Shown: piece after piece, positions 1 to 8,597 of the stretch
Position numbering within the stretch: the stretch's first letter is position 1
Layout: each line of letters opens with the position of its first letter
Origin: SYAC01 sp046048055
Lineage (GTDB): Bacteria; Planctomycetota; Phycisphaerae; Phycisphaerales; SM1A02
Direction: 5' to 3'
Length of the DNA: 64,000 nt
NCBI GenBank assembly: GCA_046048055.1
Contig: JBJOGW010000016.1
Location: forward strand, 45,504-109,503
The notes under the pieces: generated by a model
The model's database searches: none
Seen by the model: the letters and a program-made list of their open reading frames with translations, nothing else
What the model was told of the DNA's origin: nothing
Made by a program: the position numbers and the translations under genes

Positions 1-1
1 C

Positions 2-1063
2 GTGAAGATGATCACGGGCGACCATGCCCATACCGCGGCCAGGATCGCCCAGTTGATGGGCATCGCCGGCAGCCCTGACCAGCCTCCGCACGTGCTGACC
101 GGTGCCTCGATGGCCACCATGACCGATGAGGCGTTGACGGAGGCGGCCGAGACCACGGACGTGTTCGCGCGCATGACCCCGGAGCAGAAGCTGCGGCTGG
201 TGCGCGCCCTCCAGACGCGCCATCACGTGGTGGCCATGACGGGTGACGGCGTGAACGACGCCCCGGCGCTACGACAGGCGGACATCGGCGTGGCCATGGG
301 CCGGACCGGCACGGAGGTGGCCAAGGACGCGGCGGACATGGTGCTGGCCAATGACAACTTCGCCAGCATCGAGGCGGCCGTGGAGGAGGGCCGCAGCGTC
401 TTCTCCAACCTGACCAAGTTCATCGGATGGACGCTTCCCACCAACGTGGGCGAGGCCTTTCTGCTGCTGACCGCCATCCTGATGGGATGGCCGCTGCCGT
501 TTCAGCCGGTGCAGGCGCTGTACATCAACATGGTCACGGCCGTGCTGCTGGGCATGCCCCTCATCTTCGAGCCGCGGGACCCGGCCATCATGCACCATCC
601 ACCCCGCGACCCGCGACGGCCGCTGCTCACCGTGGAGCTGTTCATGCGGGTCGGATTCGTGTCGCTGCTCTTCGGGATCGCCTCGATGCTGCTGTTCGAC
701 TGGCAACTTCGCCGCGGCGCGGATCTTGCCACGGCGCAGACCACCGTGGTGTGCACCATCGTGATCGCGGAGATCTTCTACCTGTTCCCCACGCGCGCCC
801 TGCTGCAGCCGGCCTGGAGCGTGCCGCTGTTCGCCAACCGATGGCTCTGGGCGGGGATCCTGTCCATGCTGGGCCTGCAGTGGGCGGCGATGGAACTGCC
901 CTGGATGCAGACCCTGTTTCGCATGGTGCCCCTGGATGCCGAGGGCTGGATGATGGCGACCGTGGCGGGCGTGGCCGTGCTGGTGCTGGTTGAGCTGGAG
1001 AAGGGCGCGCGACGATGGGTGGCGGCCCGCCGCGGAGGAGGCCGCGATCCCTTCGAGGCATGA
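2..1063 (+). CDS. P-type cation-transporting ATPase, C-terminal part (5' end outside window)
   Basis: This is the 3' portion of a P-type ATPase, a membrane pump coupling ATP hydrolysis to cation transport. The visible part opens at the KMITGDH motif of the P domain and carries the hinge motif TGDGVNDAPAL near residue 80. About six hydrophobic segments follow, matching the C-terminal cation-ATPase membrane domain. The DKTGT phosphorylation site and the N-terminal half lie upstream of the window, so position 2 is not the true start. The TM layout and TGD/GDGVNDAP spacing suggest a P2-type pump (calcium, magnesium or proton class) rather than a CPx heavy-metal pump, but the ion cannot be decided from this part. 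Confidence 0.9.
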   Translation: MKMITGDHAHTAARIAQLMGIAGSPDQPPHVLTGASMATMTDEALTEAAETTDVFARMTPEQKLRLVRALQTRHHVVAMTGDGVNDAPALRQADIGVAMGRTGTEVAKDAADMVLANDNFASIEAAVEEGRSVFSNLTKFIGWTLPTNVGEAFLLLTAILMGWPLPFQPVQALYINMVTAVLLGMPLIFEPRDPAIMHHPPRDPRRPLLTVELFMRVGFVSLLFGIASMLLFDWQLRRGADLATAQTTVVCTIVIAEIFYLFPTRALLQPAWSVPLFANRWLWAGILSMLGLQWAAMELPWMQTLFRMVPLDAEGWMMATVAGVAVLVLVELEKGARRWVAARRGGGRDPFEA

Positions 1064-1084
1064 CGGGATTCGGAGCCCGGTCGG

Positions 1085-1090
1085 TACATT
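1085..1090 (+). promoter_or_regulatory. -10-like TACATT box, nine bases before the GGDEF-EAL start
   Basis: TACATT ends nine bases before the ATG at 1100, leaving room for a leader of only a few bases. No Shine-Dalgarno sequence is visible. The -35 region is weak. It belongs to the recurring TAnnnT-then-start pattern described in the findings. Confidence 0.35.
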
Positions 1091-1099
1091 GAACCCGCC

Positions 1100-3418
1100 A
1101 TGGGTGCGGCCTCTCCACATGCCGGCGACGCGTCCGACGCCCCGCCCGGAACGCTGCAACGGCTCCTGAACGTGCTGACACACGCCGCCAGCGACTTCAT
1201 CGCGCTTCCCGCCACGGAGATCCCGGCCACCATCGACCGAACCCTGCGTGAGGTCGGCGAACTGTTCGACGTCGACCGGGCCTACCTGTTCGAGATCAGC
1301 GACGACGACCGCGTGATGTCCAACACGCACGAGTGGTGTGCCCGGGGCATCTCGCCGGAGATCGGCAACCTGCAGGACGTGCCCACGACCATCTGCGCGT
1401 GGTGGATGGGCCGGCTCCGCGAGGGCGGCGTGATCAATCTTCGCTCGCTGGATGACCTTCCTCCCGAGGCCCGCGGCTCGCGCGCCATCCTGGAGCCCCA
1501 GCGGATCCAGGCTCTGCTTGCGCTGCCGATGATCTGGAACGGGCGACTGATCGGATTCGCGGGATTCGACCACGTGCGCAGCCACCGGGTCTGGAACGAG
1601 CTCGAGGTGGGCATCCTGCGACTGGTGGTGAGCATGTTCGCGCAGGCCTTCGAGCGGGCCCGTGTGGACGAGCGGCTGCAGCTGTCATCGAACGTGTTCA
1701 GTCATGCACTCGAGGGCATCTTCGTCACCGACAGCCAGCAGCGCATCCTGGAGGTGAACCCCAGCTTCACCACCATCACGGGCTACAGCCGGGAGCAGGC
1801 GCTCGGCCGCACGCCCAACATGCTGTCCAGCGGCCGTCACGGACCCGACTTCTACGACGCCATGTGGAACGCCCTGCACACGGTGGGCCACTGGCGCGGG
1901 GAGCTCTGGAATCGCCGGTGCAACGGCGAGCTCTACCTGGAGACCCTGACCATCTCCACGGTCCACAACGCGCACGGCAAGGTGGAGAACTACGTGGGCG
2001 TGTTCCAGGACATCACGCGGCTGAAGGAACAGGAGGAGCGGCTGGAGGAGATGGCCTACTGCGATCCCCTCACCAAGCTGCCCAACCGCGCGCTGCTGGG
2101 TGATCGCATGAAGCAGGCGCTGGCCCAGGTGCGCCGTACCGGCGAGATGATGGCGGTGTGCTACCTGGATCTGGACCATTTCAAGCCGATCAACGACCAG
2201 CATGGGCATGACGCGGGCGATCGCCTGCTTGTGGAGATGTCGCACCGGCTCAACGGCGCGCTGCGGGCCGGCGACACGGTGGCCCGTCTCGGTGGCGACG
2301 AGTTCGTGCTGCTCCTGCAGGGGCTCGGCTCCACCGAGGAGAGCGATCGGGCCCTGGACCGGGTGCTGAAGGCGGTGCGCGAGCCGTACGCCGTGGCCCG
2401 GGACGCCATGGTGTCGCTCTCCTCCAGCATCGGCGTGCGCATGGTGCGCCACGAGGAGGCCGCCACCGACCCCGACACCCTGCTGCGTCAGGCCGATCAG
2501 GCCATGTACGCGGCCAAGCAGCAGGGCCGGGACCGGTGCCACTACTTCGATCCCGAGAGCGATCGACGCGTGGTGCTGCGACGCGACCACATCGCGCGGC
2601 TGGCCCGCGCCCTCGAGGCCGGCGAACTGCGCGTGCACTACCAGCCGGTGGTGGATCTGGGCAGCGGCGACATCCGTTGGATGGAAGCCCTGGTCCGTTG
2701 GGAGCGACCCGATCGGGGGCTGCTGTGCCCCAAGGACTTCCTCCCATCGATCGAGGATGACGAGGTCATCACCCGACTCTCCGCGTTCGTGATGGACCGG
2801 GCGATGGCCGACTGCGAGCGATGGCGGGACGTCGGCGTGTCCGCCGGCGTCAGCGTGAACGTGTCGGCCATGGATCTGCGCGATGGACACTTCCTGGCTC
2901 GCCTGGGCGACCTGCTGGAGCGCCACCCTCGGGTTCCGGCCACGATGCTCCGCCTGGAGGTGGTGGAGACGGCAGCGCTGGGAGACCTGTCGCTCACGTC
3001 GCGGGTCATGGACACGTGCGCCGGTCTGGGCGTGCGCTTCGCGCTTGATGACTTCGGGACCGGTTACTCCTCCCTGGCGTACCTGCGTCGCCTGCCAGTG
3101 GCCGCCCTGAAGATCGATTCATCCTTCGTGCGGCACATGCTCGAACCGCGAAACAACGACTTCGCCATCGTGAAGGGCGTGATCGAGCTGGCCCACGTGT
3201 TCGGCCGTCAGTCGATCGCCGAGGGCGTGGAGCACCTGGAACACATCACGGCGCTGCGCGATCTGGGCTGCGACATGGGGCAGGGATTCGCCATCGCAGA
3301 GCCCATGGCCATGGACCGCCTCCTTGGCTGGTGTGCCAGCTGGTCGGAGCGGCGCCGCACGATCATGGGGCACGATCGTGCGGCAGGAACTCCCGCACGT
3401 GGTCGGGCCGGGACCTAG
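1100..3418 (+). CDS. GAF-PAS-GGDEF-EAL cyclic-di-GMP signalling protein
   Basis: This 772-residue cytoplasmic protein should make and/or break cyclic di-GMP. A GAF-like sensor covers roughly residues 35-185 and a PAS domain roughly 195-310. The cyclase domain carries an intact GGDEF at residues 398-402, with an RxxD inhibitory I-site (RAGD, 389-392) five residues upstream. The phosphodiesterase domain has EAL at 529-531 and the DDFGTGYSS loop near 650. Both catalytic signatures are intact, so it may be bifunctional. There are no TM segments, so the signal is presumably sensed inside the cell. The ATG follows a TACATT box closely and has no SD. Its TAG stop overlaps a possible -10 box of the next gene. 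Confidence 0.93.
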   Translation: MGAASPHAGDASDAPPGTLQRLLNVLTHAASDFIALPATEIPATIDRTLREVGELFDVDRAYLFEISDDDRVMSNTHEWCARGISPEIGNLQDVPTTICAWWMGRLREGGVINLRSLDDLPPEARGSRAILEPQRIQALLALPMIWNGRLIGFAGFDHVRSHRVWNELEVGILRLVVSMFAQAFERARVDERLQLSSNVFSHALEGIFVTDSQQRILEVNPSFTTITGYSREQALGRTPNMLSSGRHGPDFYDAMWNALHTVGHWRGELWNRRCNGELYLETLTISTVHNAHGKVENYVGVFQDITRLKEQEERLEEMAYCDPLTKLPNRALLGDRMKQALAQVRRTGEMMAVCYLDLDHFKPINDQHGHDAGDRLLVEMSHRLNGALRAGDTVARLGGDEFVLLLQGLGSTEESDRALDRVLKAVREPYAVARDAMVSLSSSIGVRMVRHEEAATDPDTLLRQADQAMYAAKQQGRDRCHYFDPESDRRVVLRRDHIARLARALEAGELRVHYQPVVDLGSGDIRWMEALVRWERPDRGLLCPKDFLPSIEDDEVITRLSAFVMDRAMADCERWRDVGVSAGVSVNVSAMDLRDGHFLARLGDLLERHPRVPATMLRLEVVETAALGDLSLTSRVMDTCAGLGVRFALDDFGTGYSSLAYLRRLPVAALKIDSSFVRHMLEPRNNDFAIVKGVIELAHVFGRQSIAEGVEHLEHITALRDLGCDMGQGFAIAEPMAMDRLLGWCASWSERRRTIMGHDRAAGTPARGRAGT

Positions 3419-3421
3419 ATT
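3416..3421 (+). promoter_or_regulatory. -10-like TAGATT box, six bases before the ABC ATPase ATG
   Basis: TAGATT is followed by exactly six bases and then the ATG at 3428, so a transcript would start at or next to the start codon. The box includes the TAG stop of the preceding gene, so chance is possible. No good -35 is visible. Confidence 0.35.
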
Positions 3422-3427
3422 CAGGGC

Positions 3428-4285
3428 ATGCCCATCTCCCGATCGACCCCCGAGGTTCTGGTGGAGGACCTGCACAAGGCCTTCGACGCCAAGCCGGTGC
3501 TGACAGGCGTGAATCTCCGGATCGGACGCGGCGAGATGGTGGCCATCGTGGGTGGCTCGGGCTGCGGCAAGACCGTGCTGCTGAAGCACATCACGGGGCA
3601 TCTGCACCCGGACAAGGGCCGCGTGCTTGTGGCGGACCATGACGTGGATCCGGGCGTGGATGGCATGGCGCCGCTGCTGGACATCACCTCGGCGAGCGAG
3701 CGACGGATGGACGAGTTGCGCAACCACTGGGCGGTGGTGTTCCAGCGCAACGCGCTGCTCACCGGCACCGTGTTCGACAACCTCTCCATGCTGCCTCGCG
3801 AGAATCGCGGGCTGACCGACGAGCAGATCCGTCCGCTCGCGATCCGGGCCCTGCGTGACGTGGGACTGGACCCCGACCTGGTGATGGACCGTGATCGCGA
3901 CATGCTCTCGGGCGGCATGGCCAAGCGGGTGGCCATCGCCCGGGCGCTGGTGATGGACCCGGTCCTGGTCCTCTACGACGAACCCACGGCCGGTCTGGAT
4001 CCCGAGATGTGCGTGCAGATCCACGACCTGATCCAGGCCACGCACCGCACGCAGCCTGCCCTGGCCGCCACGCGAGCGGGCGTGGTGCGGACCTCGGTGG
4101 TGGTCACGCATGACACGGAACTGCTTCGTCGGCTGCAGCCGCGCGTGATCATGCTGCACGCGGGCGGCGTGCTGTTCGACGGCGCGTTCGAGGCCTTCGC
4201 CCAGAGCCAGGATCCGCACATCGCGCCGTACCTGGCCCAGATGCACGCGTTGCACCTTCGCTCGCCGGGCGCCCCGAAGGCTTGA
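3428..4285 (+). CDS. ABC transporter ATP-binding protein, MlaF/Ttg2A-like
   Basis: A 285-residue ABC ATPase. The Walker A motif GGSGCGKT is at about residues 42-49, the signature LSGGMAKR near 160 and Walker B VLYDEPTAG near 180. The LSGGM form of the signature is typical of the MlaF/Ttg2A branch, which powers lipid or solvent traffic across the envelope together with an MlaE permease and an MCE-domain binding protein. No permease or MCE gene adjoins it here; the next gene is convergent. The partners must be elsewhere, or this is an orphan ATPase. There is an insertion-like stretch after Walker B (about residues 205-220). Confidence 0.88.
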   Translation: MPISRSTPEVLVEDLHKAFDAKPVLTGVNLRIGRGEMVAIVGGSGCGKTVLLKHITGHLHPDKGRVLVADHDVDPGVDGMAPLLDITSASERRMDELRNHWAVVFQRNALLTGTVFDNLSMLPRENRGLTDEQIRPLAIRALRDVGLDPDLVMDRDRDMLSGGMAKRVAIARALVMDPVLVLYDEPTAGLDPEMCVQIHDLIQATHRTQPALAATRAGVVRTSVVVTHDTELLRRLQPRVIMLHAGGVLFDGAFEAFAQSQDPHIAPYLAQMHALHLRSPGAPKA

Positions 4286-4303
4286 TCGTCGGCGCGCGGC
4301 CGT

Positions 4304-4747
4304 TCAGTGCGAGAACTCGAGCACGGTCTTGCCGCCGCCGTCATTCAGTCGCAGCAGCCCGCCCTGCACGCTGAAGCCTCGGACGGAGGCCAGGGCCTCC
4401 AGATAACGCTGCTCGCGCGCCATCCGCTCGGGCGATCCGCCCATCTTGGTGGACGCGAGCGACCCGAATTCCAGCAGCCCGGTGCCCGCGGTGCAGGACC
4501 CCGCAAAGCGATTCACCCCGGAGTGACCGCTCACGCCGCCGTCTGGCGCAAACTCCAGGGTGAGCGGCTGATTGGGATCGGCCCCCTGGCCCCCCATGGC
4601 CACACAGACCCAGGTTCCTGTGCGCAGCGAGGCTGGATCGGTCTGTGCCCTCTTCTCGGTCTCGACCCATGCTGGCTGCGAGGAGCAGCCGGCGATCAGG
4701 AGGACGAGCAGCAAGGCGGCGAGATGGCGCAACGGGGTCATGTGCAT
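4304..4747 (-). CDS. META-domain (HslJ-like) lipoprotein
   Basis: A 147-residue predicted lipoprotein. The N-terminus is a short signal peptide ending in the lipobox LIAGC (Cys21), so the mature protein should be lipid-anchored. The remainder resembles the META/HslJ fold: a TWxCV-like first strand (residues 45-49), then SGVNRFAGSC, then the helix ERMAREQRYLEAL, with a final LRLNDG strand. Members of this family are small envelope proteins linked to heat or antibiotic stress; their biochemistry is unclear. The start at 4747 is chosen because GGAAAGG lies eight bases upstream and the signal peptide begins there; longer in-frame extensions add no signal. It converges on the ABC ATPase gene. Confidence 0.8.
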   Translation of the reverse strand: MHMTPLRHLAALLLVLLIAGCSSQPAWVETEKRAQTDPASLRTGTWVCVAMGGQGADPNQPLTLEFAPDGGVSGHSGVNRFAGSCTAGTGLLEFGSLASTKMGGSPERMAREQRYLEALASVRGFSVQGGLLRLNDGGGKTVLEFSH

Positions 4748-5010
4748 GGTTCGGGCCTTTCCGGGGCCCGAAGCGTAGCGGCTGTCGACAGGTTCCATGG
4801 ATCCGGGCGAGACCCGGTCGGATTGCGTCCCGGCGCAAGGAGAGCCGTGCCACACCTGCGGTGATCGCGAGGAGGTCGGGGAGTTGCGAGTGAATTTCTT
4901 GAGGGTCCCTTGGAACGAGGCATCCATGCAGGCCCCGCCGGACACGGCCGCGACCACATGGCGTGGACGGGCCCACGGACCGGCGGGGAACCAACCAAGG
5001 AGACATCCTC

Positions 5011-5748
5011 ATGCCCCCGCTTGCCCAGACCGTTCGCTGCCTTCCCCTTCTCGGGGTGCTGCTTGCCGCCCCCGCCCATGCCGTGCTGGTGCTGGGCAAC
5101 GGCGACTCGATCAACCTGGCCGAGCTCATGGCCAGCAACGACCGCTCGTTCATCGTGAACGACAAGTTGTTCCGCTTCGAGTCGTTCAGCTCGTCTCAGT
5201 CCGACGCCTCGCTCTACAACGTGGTCGGGTTCGTGTCCCTGAACCCGAACCAGTTCGGGCAGTTCAACGTGGGCTTCGACCTGATCGGGCCCTTTGGCGA
5301 CGGCACACCGGGCGACGGCGTCGTGCACGACCTGAACCTGCAGTACGAGGTGTCGGTGCTGCCGGAGTTCTACGCCCAGGGTGTGCGACTCTGCGATGCC
5401 CGCCTCACCTTCAACGGCTCGGCTGGAGCGGACGGATCCTTCACCCGCGTGGACGAGACCATCTTCGACCTGGACGCCAACCAGTTTCTGGGCAACATGG
5501 CCACCTACGACATCTTCGGCCCGCCACGCGAGACGCTGTACAGCACCGGCCTGGACTTCTGCGAGATCTTCGGCACCGACGGCTACCGTGCCTTCGAGGT
5601 GAACAAGGACATGAAGTTCTTCGCCGCCACGGCGAACGACTTCGCCACGGCCTCGTTCATCCGGCAGGAGTTCAGCCAGATCCCGGCTCCAGGCGCGGTG
5701 GCGCTGCTAGGCGCGGCAGGACTGGCCGCGCGACGTCGGCGGGCGTGA
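5011..5748 (+). CDS. Exported PEP-CTERM-like protein, paralogue 1
   Basis: A 245-residue exported protein of unknown function. It has a signal peptide (about residues 1-20, ending PAHA) and a C-terminal sorting tail: PAPGAVALL, a hydrophobic stretch and a final RRRR cluster. This tail resembles PEP-CTERM tags read by exosortase-type systems, with the Glu of PEP replaced. The start is fixed by AAGGAG nine bases before the ATG. The mature part begins VLVLGNGDSINL and includes GFDLIGPFGDGTPG and FEVNKD. It is closely similar along its full length to the next gene, so the two are tandem duplicates. No catalytic motif is visible. Confidence 0.85.
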   Translation: MPPLAQTVRCLPLLGVLLAAPAHAVLVLGNGDSINLAELMASNDRSFIVNDKLFRFESFSSSQSDASLYNVVGFVSLNPNQFGQFNVGFDLIGPFGDGTPGDGVVHDLNLQYEVSVLPEFYAQGVRLCDARLTFNGSAGADGSFTRVDETIFDLDANQFLGNMATYDIFGPPRETLYSTGLDFCEIFGTDGYRAFEVNKDMKFFAATANDFATASFIRQEFSQIPAPGAVALLGAAGLAARRRRA

Positions 5749-5768
5749 TCAACACCATCCGTGCGTTC

Positions 5769-5810
5769 GGGCGGGTCGTCGGATCATCCGGCGGCCCGCC
5801 CTTGTCGTTT
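5769..5810 (+). terminator. Intrinsic terminator after the first PEP-CTERM-like gene
   Basis: The arms 5769-5784 and 5786-5801 pair along nearly their whole length, with two G-U pairs, and are followed by a T-rich TTGTCGTTT. This separates the two paralogues into separate transcripts. Confidence 0.65.
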
Positions 5811-5949
5811 GGGGGCAAGGACGGCATCGCGCGCCCTGCGGGCGAGTCTTCGCGAACAACGAGGAAAGCGGGCGGTTTGCCGACGCATCCCGTCGCCCCA
5901 CCGGATCGCGGCCATGTTGAAGGTCTGTCCCGGAAGCGGCGGCCGCTCA

Positions 5950-5962
5950 CCACACGGTGTGG
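5950..5962. promoter_or_regulatory. Short palindrome upstream of the second PEP-CTERM-like gene
   Basis: CCACAC-G-GTGTGG is a perfect 6-1-6 inverted repeat about 45 bases before the start at 6008. It could be an operator. The upstream region of the first paralogue does not contain it. Otherwise nothing recognisable is seen in this 260-base gap apart from the terminator. Confidence 0.25.
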
Positions 5963-6007
5963 AGGGATGGCAGGCCGGTGAGTCCGGGACCCTCAGGAGA
6001 CAACCTC

Positions 6008-6748
6008 ATGCGACTTCCCTCTCACATGCTCGCCCCGATGCTCGCCTCCGCGCTGGCGGCCACCTCTGCCCACGCGGTGATCGTGCTGGGCAACGGTGAC
6101 TCCGTGAATCTGGGTGCCCTGTTCGCGGCGGGCAGCGACCGCACCGTGATCATCGACGACAAGATCTTCCAGTTCGAGTCGTTCACATCGAGCGCCTTCG
6201 ATCGCAGCCTGTTCAACGTGGTGGGCTTCGTCTCGGCCACGCCCAACGCGTTCGGCCTCTACAACGTGGGCTTTGACCTGATCGGCCCGTTCGGCGATGG
6301 CACGCCCGGCAACGGCCTGGCTCACGAGATGAACCTGCAATACACCGTGGCGGTCACGCCCGAGGCCTTCGCCCGGGAAGTGCGGCTGTGCGACACGGGG
6401 CTGGTGTTCAACGGCTCCGCGAGCGGACCGGGCTCCTACGCCCGTGTGGACGAGACGGTGCTGGACCTGGACACCAACACGTTCCTGGGCCAGTTGTCGG
6501 CCTTCGACCATGCTGGGCTCTTCTCGCAGCTGAGCGACCACAAGGACTTCTGCCAGATCTTCGGCAACGTCCATGGCTGGCGCGCCTTCGAGGTGAACAA
6601 GGACATCAAGTTCTTCGCGGCCACCGAGCAGGGCGTCGCCACCGCGTCGTTCATCCGGCAGGAGTTCAGCCAGGTGCTGGCGCCGAGCCCCGGCGCCGTG
6701 GCCCTGGTGGCCCTGGCTGGCGCGGTGGTTCGACGCCGGCAGGGCTGA
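6008..6748 (+). CDS. Exported PEP-CTERM-like protein, paralogue 2
   Basis: A 246-residue exported protein, the tandem paralogue of the preceding gene. It has a signal peptide (cleavage likely after SAHA near residue 20) and a C-terminal tail beginning SPGAVALVALAG and ending RRRQG. The conserved core includes VIVLGNGDSVNL, VGFDLIGPFGDGTPG, FNGSASG, RVDETVLDLDTN, FEVNKDIKFFA and FIRQEFSQ. All of these match the first copy closely, while the C-terminal tail is more diverged. AGGAG lies eight bases upstream of the ATG. No enzyme family is recognised; a secreted or surface structural role is the simplest inference. Confidence 0.85.
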   Translation: MRLPSHMLAPMLASALAATSAHAVIVLGNGDSVNLGALFAAGSDRTVIIDDKIFQFESFTSSAFDRSLFNVVGFVSATPNAFGLYNVGFDLIGPFGDGTPGNGLAHEMNLQYTVAVTPEAFAREVRLCDTGLVFNGSASGPGSYARVDETVLDLDTNTFLGQLSAFDHAGLFSQLSDHKDFCQIFGNVHGWRAFEVNKDIKFFAATEQGVATASFIRQEFSQVLAPSPGAVALVALAGAVVRRRQG

Positions 6749-6767
6749 TCCGGTCACCCGTGCGTGT

Positions 6768-6802
6768 GCCGGGTCGGGGTTCCGTGCGGACCCCGGCCCG
6801 GC
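6768..6802. terminator. Hairpin terminator between convergent genes
   Basis: GCCGGG-T-CGGGGT pairs with ACCCCG-G-CCCGGC through a stem of about 13 bp with one G-U pair. It sits between the stops of the PEP-CTERM-like gene and fumC. There is no strong T-run, so it may serve both directions weakly. Confidence 0.5.
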
Positions 6803-6819
6803 CGATGGCCGAACGATGT

Positions 6820-8217
6820 TCAGACCATCCGTTCGGCGCGGACCACCCGGTCGAACGTGGCCTCATCCACGTGGCCCAGTTCCAGCGCCGCGGCCTTCAG
6901 GGTGATGTGCTTCGTGTGGGCGTGCTTGGCGATGGCCGTGGCCTTGTCGTAGCCCACGATCGGGGCCAGCGAGGTGACCAGCATCAGGCTCTCGTGCAGC
7001 AGGTGGGCGATGCGACGCTCGTTGGCCTGAATGCCCTCGACGCAGAACTCGCGGAAGGCGGCGCAGGTGCCCGCCAGCAGTTCGCAGCTGTGCAGCACGT
7101 TGAAGGCGATCACCGGCTTGAACACGTTCAACTCGAAGTTGCCCTGGCTGGCGGCGAACTGCACCGCGGCGTTGTTGCCAAAGACCTGGGTGCACACCAT
7201 GGTCATGCTCTCGCTCTGCGTGGGATTGACCTTGCCCGGCATGATGCTGCTGCCGGGCTCGTTCTCGGGAATGAGGATCTCGCCGATGCCGCAGCGCGGA
7301 CCGCTGCTGAGCCAGCGGATGTCGTTGGCGACCTTCATGAGCGCCGTGGCCAGCACCCCCATGGCCCCATGTGCCTGCACCATGGCCTCATGGCCGGCCA
7401 ACGCCGCGAACTTGTTGACGGCGCTGGTGAAGGGAATGCCGGTCGCCAGGGCCAGCCGCTTCGAAACCGCCTCACCGAAGCCCTTGGGGGCGTTCAGGCC
7501 GGTGCCGACGGCGGTGCCGCCGATGGCCAGGTCGCGCACGCCGGGCAGGCTCTCGCGGATCGCCCGCAGGGCCAGATCCAGCTGAGCCACGTAGCCGCTG
7601 AAGACCTGGCCCAGCGTGAGCGGCACGGCGTCCTGCAGGTGGGTGCGGCCGATCTTCACCACCGTGGCGAAGGCCTGTGCCTTGGCGTGCAGCGCATCGC
7701 GAAGTCTCTGCACCGCCGGCAGCAGCGAACGCTCGAGTTCGATCGCCGCAGCCACGTGCATGGCCGTGGGAAAGGTGTCGTTGCTGCTCTGCGACATGTT
7801 CACGTGATCGTTCGGGTGCACGGGCTTCTTCGAGCCGCGCTGCCCCCCCGCCATCTCGATGGCGCGGTTGCTGATGACCTCGTTCACGTTCATGTTGCTC
7901 TGCGTGCCGCTGCCGGTCTGCCAGACGCTGAGCGGAAACTCGGCGTCGAGACGGCCGGAACTCACCTCCCTGGCAGCGGCCACGATCAGGTCGCGCAGTT
8001 CCCCCGGCAGCTGGCCCATGTCCGCATTGGCCTCCGCACAGGCGGCCTTGAGCAGGCCGAAGGCATGCACGATGGCCAGTGGCATTCGGTCCCCGAACGG
8101 AAAGTGGTGCAGCGACCGCTCAGTCTGGGCCCCCCAGTAGCGGTCGGCTGGCACCTCGATGGGGCCCATGGCGTCGGTCTCGGTGCGGGTGGTGGACGCG
8201 GCGGTCTGCTGGCTCAT
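6820..8217 (-). CDS. fumC: Fumarate hydratase, class II
   Basis: Class II fumarase reversibly hydrates fumarate to L-malate in the TCA cycle and is an iron-independent cytoplasmic homotetramer. The 465-residue length is normal. Family motifs are intact: GSGTQSNMNVNEV near residue 104, HPNDHVNMSQSSND near 137 and the lyase signature GSSIMPGKVNPTQ near 320. The start is supported by GGAGGA eleven bases upstream of the ATG. It is transcribed alone and converges on the PEP-CTERM-like paralogue across a hairpin. Related lyases such as aspartase share the fold, but the overall sequence fits fumarase. Confidence 0.96.
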   Translation of the reverse strand: MSQQTAASTTRTETDAMGPIEVPADRYWGAQTERSLHHFPFGDRMPLAIVHAFGLLKAACAEANADMGQLPGELRDLIVAAAREVSSGRLDAEFPLSVWQTGSGTQSNMNVNEVISNRAIEMAGGQRGSKKPVHPNDHVNMSQSSNDTFPTAMHVAAAIELERSLLPAVQRLRDALHAKAQAFATVVKIGRTHLQDAVPLTLGQVFSGYVAQLDLALRAIRESLPGVRDLAIGGTAVGTGLNAPKGFGEAVSKRLALATGIPFTSAVNKFAALAGHEAMVQAHGAMGVLATALMKVANDIRWLSSGPRCGIGEILIPENEPGSSIMPGKVNPTQSESMTMVCTQVFGNNAAVQFAASQGNFELNVFKPVIAFNVLHSCELLAGTCAAFREFCVEGIQANERRIAHLLHESLMLVTSLAPIVGYDKATAIAKHAHTKHITLKAAALELGHVDEATFDRVVRAERMV

Positions 8218-8320
8218 GTCTGCATGTCCTCCGTGGAGAGGGCGAGTCTAGCCCCGTGCGCATGAGGGCACGCACACGAGCAGGGGGTTACGATCACCGG
8301 TTCCAGAAGGAGCGATGGCC

Positions 8321-8593
8321 ATGACCCCCGAGACCACCACCGCGTTCAAGCAGCTCTACAGCGCCAGCCTGAAGCCGGGCGCGCTCGACCTGAAGACCAA
8401 GGAACTCATCGCGCTGGCCTGTGGCGTGAGCCGACTCTGCGAAGGCTGCGTGCAGCATCACGTGAAGGCCGCCAAGGCCGCGGGTGCCACGCTGGAAGAG
8501 GTCCACGCCACGCTCGATGTCTGCGTGCTCATGGGCGGCGGACCGGCCAACGTCTACGCCCGCAAGGCGCTGGACTGCTGGAACGCCGGCTGA
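8321..8593 (+). CDS. Carboxymuconolactone decarboxylase / AhpD-like protein
   Basis: A 90-residue single-domain protein of the CMD/AhpD-like family. It carries the redox motif C40-E-G-C43 followed by two histidines (CEGCVQHH), the arrangement used by AhpD-like peroxidase partners. Family members act as alkylhydroperoxidase-type reductases or lactone decarboxylases; the CxxC form favours a thiol-redox role. Two ATGs lie close together. The one at 8321 is preferred because AGAAGGAG ends eight bases upstream, whereas it ends only two bases before the ATG at 8315. The AMP nucleosidase gene follows after four bases, so they are probably cotranscribed. Confidence 0.85.
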   Translation: MTPETTTAFKQLYSASLKPGALDLKTKELIALACGVSRLCEGCVQHHVKAAKAAGATLEEVHATLDVCVLMGGGPANVYARKALDCWNAG

Positions 8594-8597
8594 TTCC

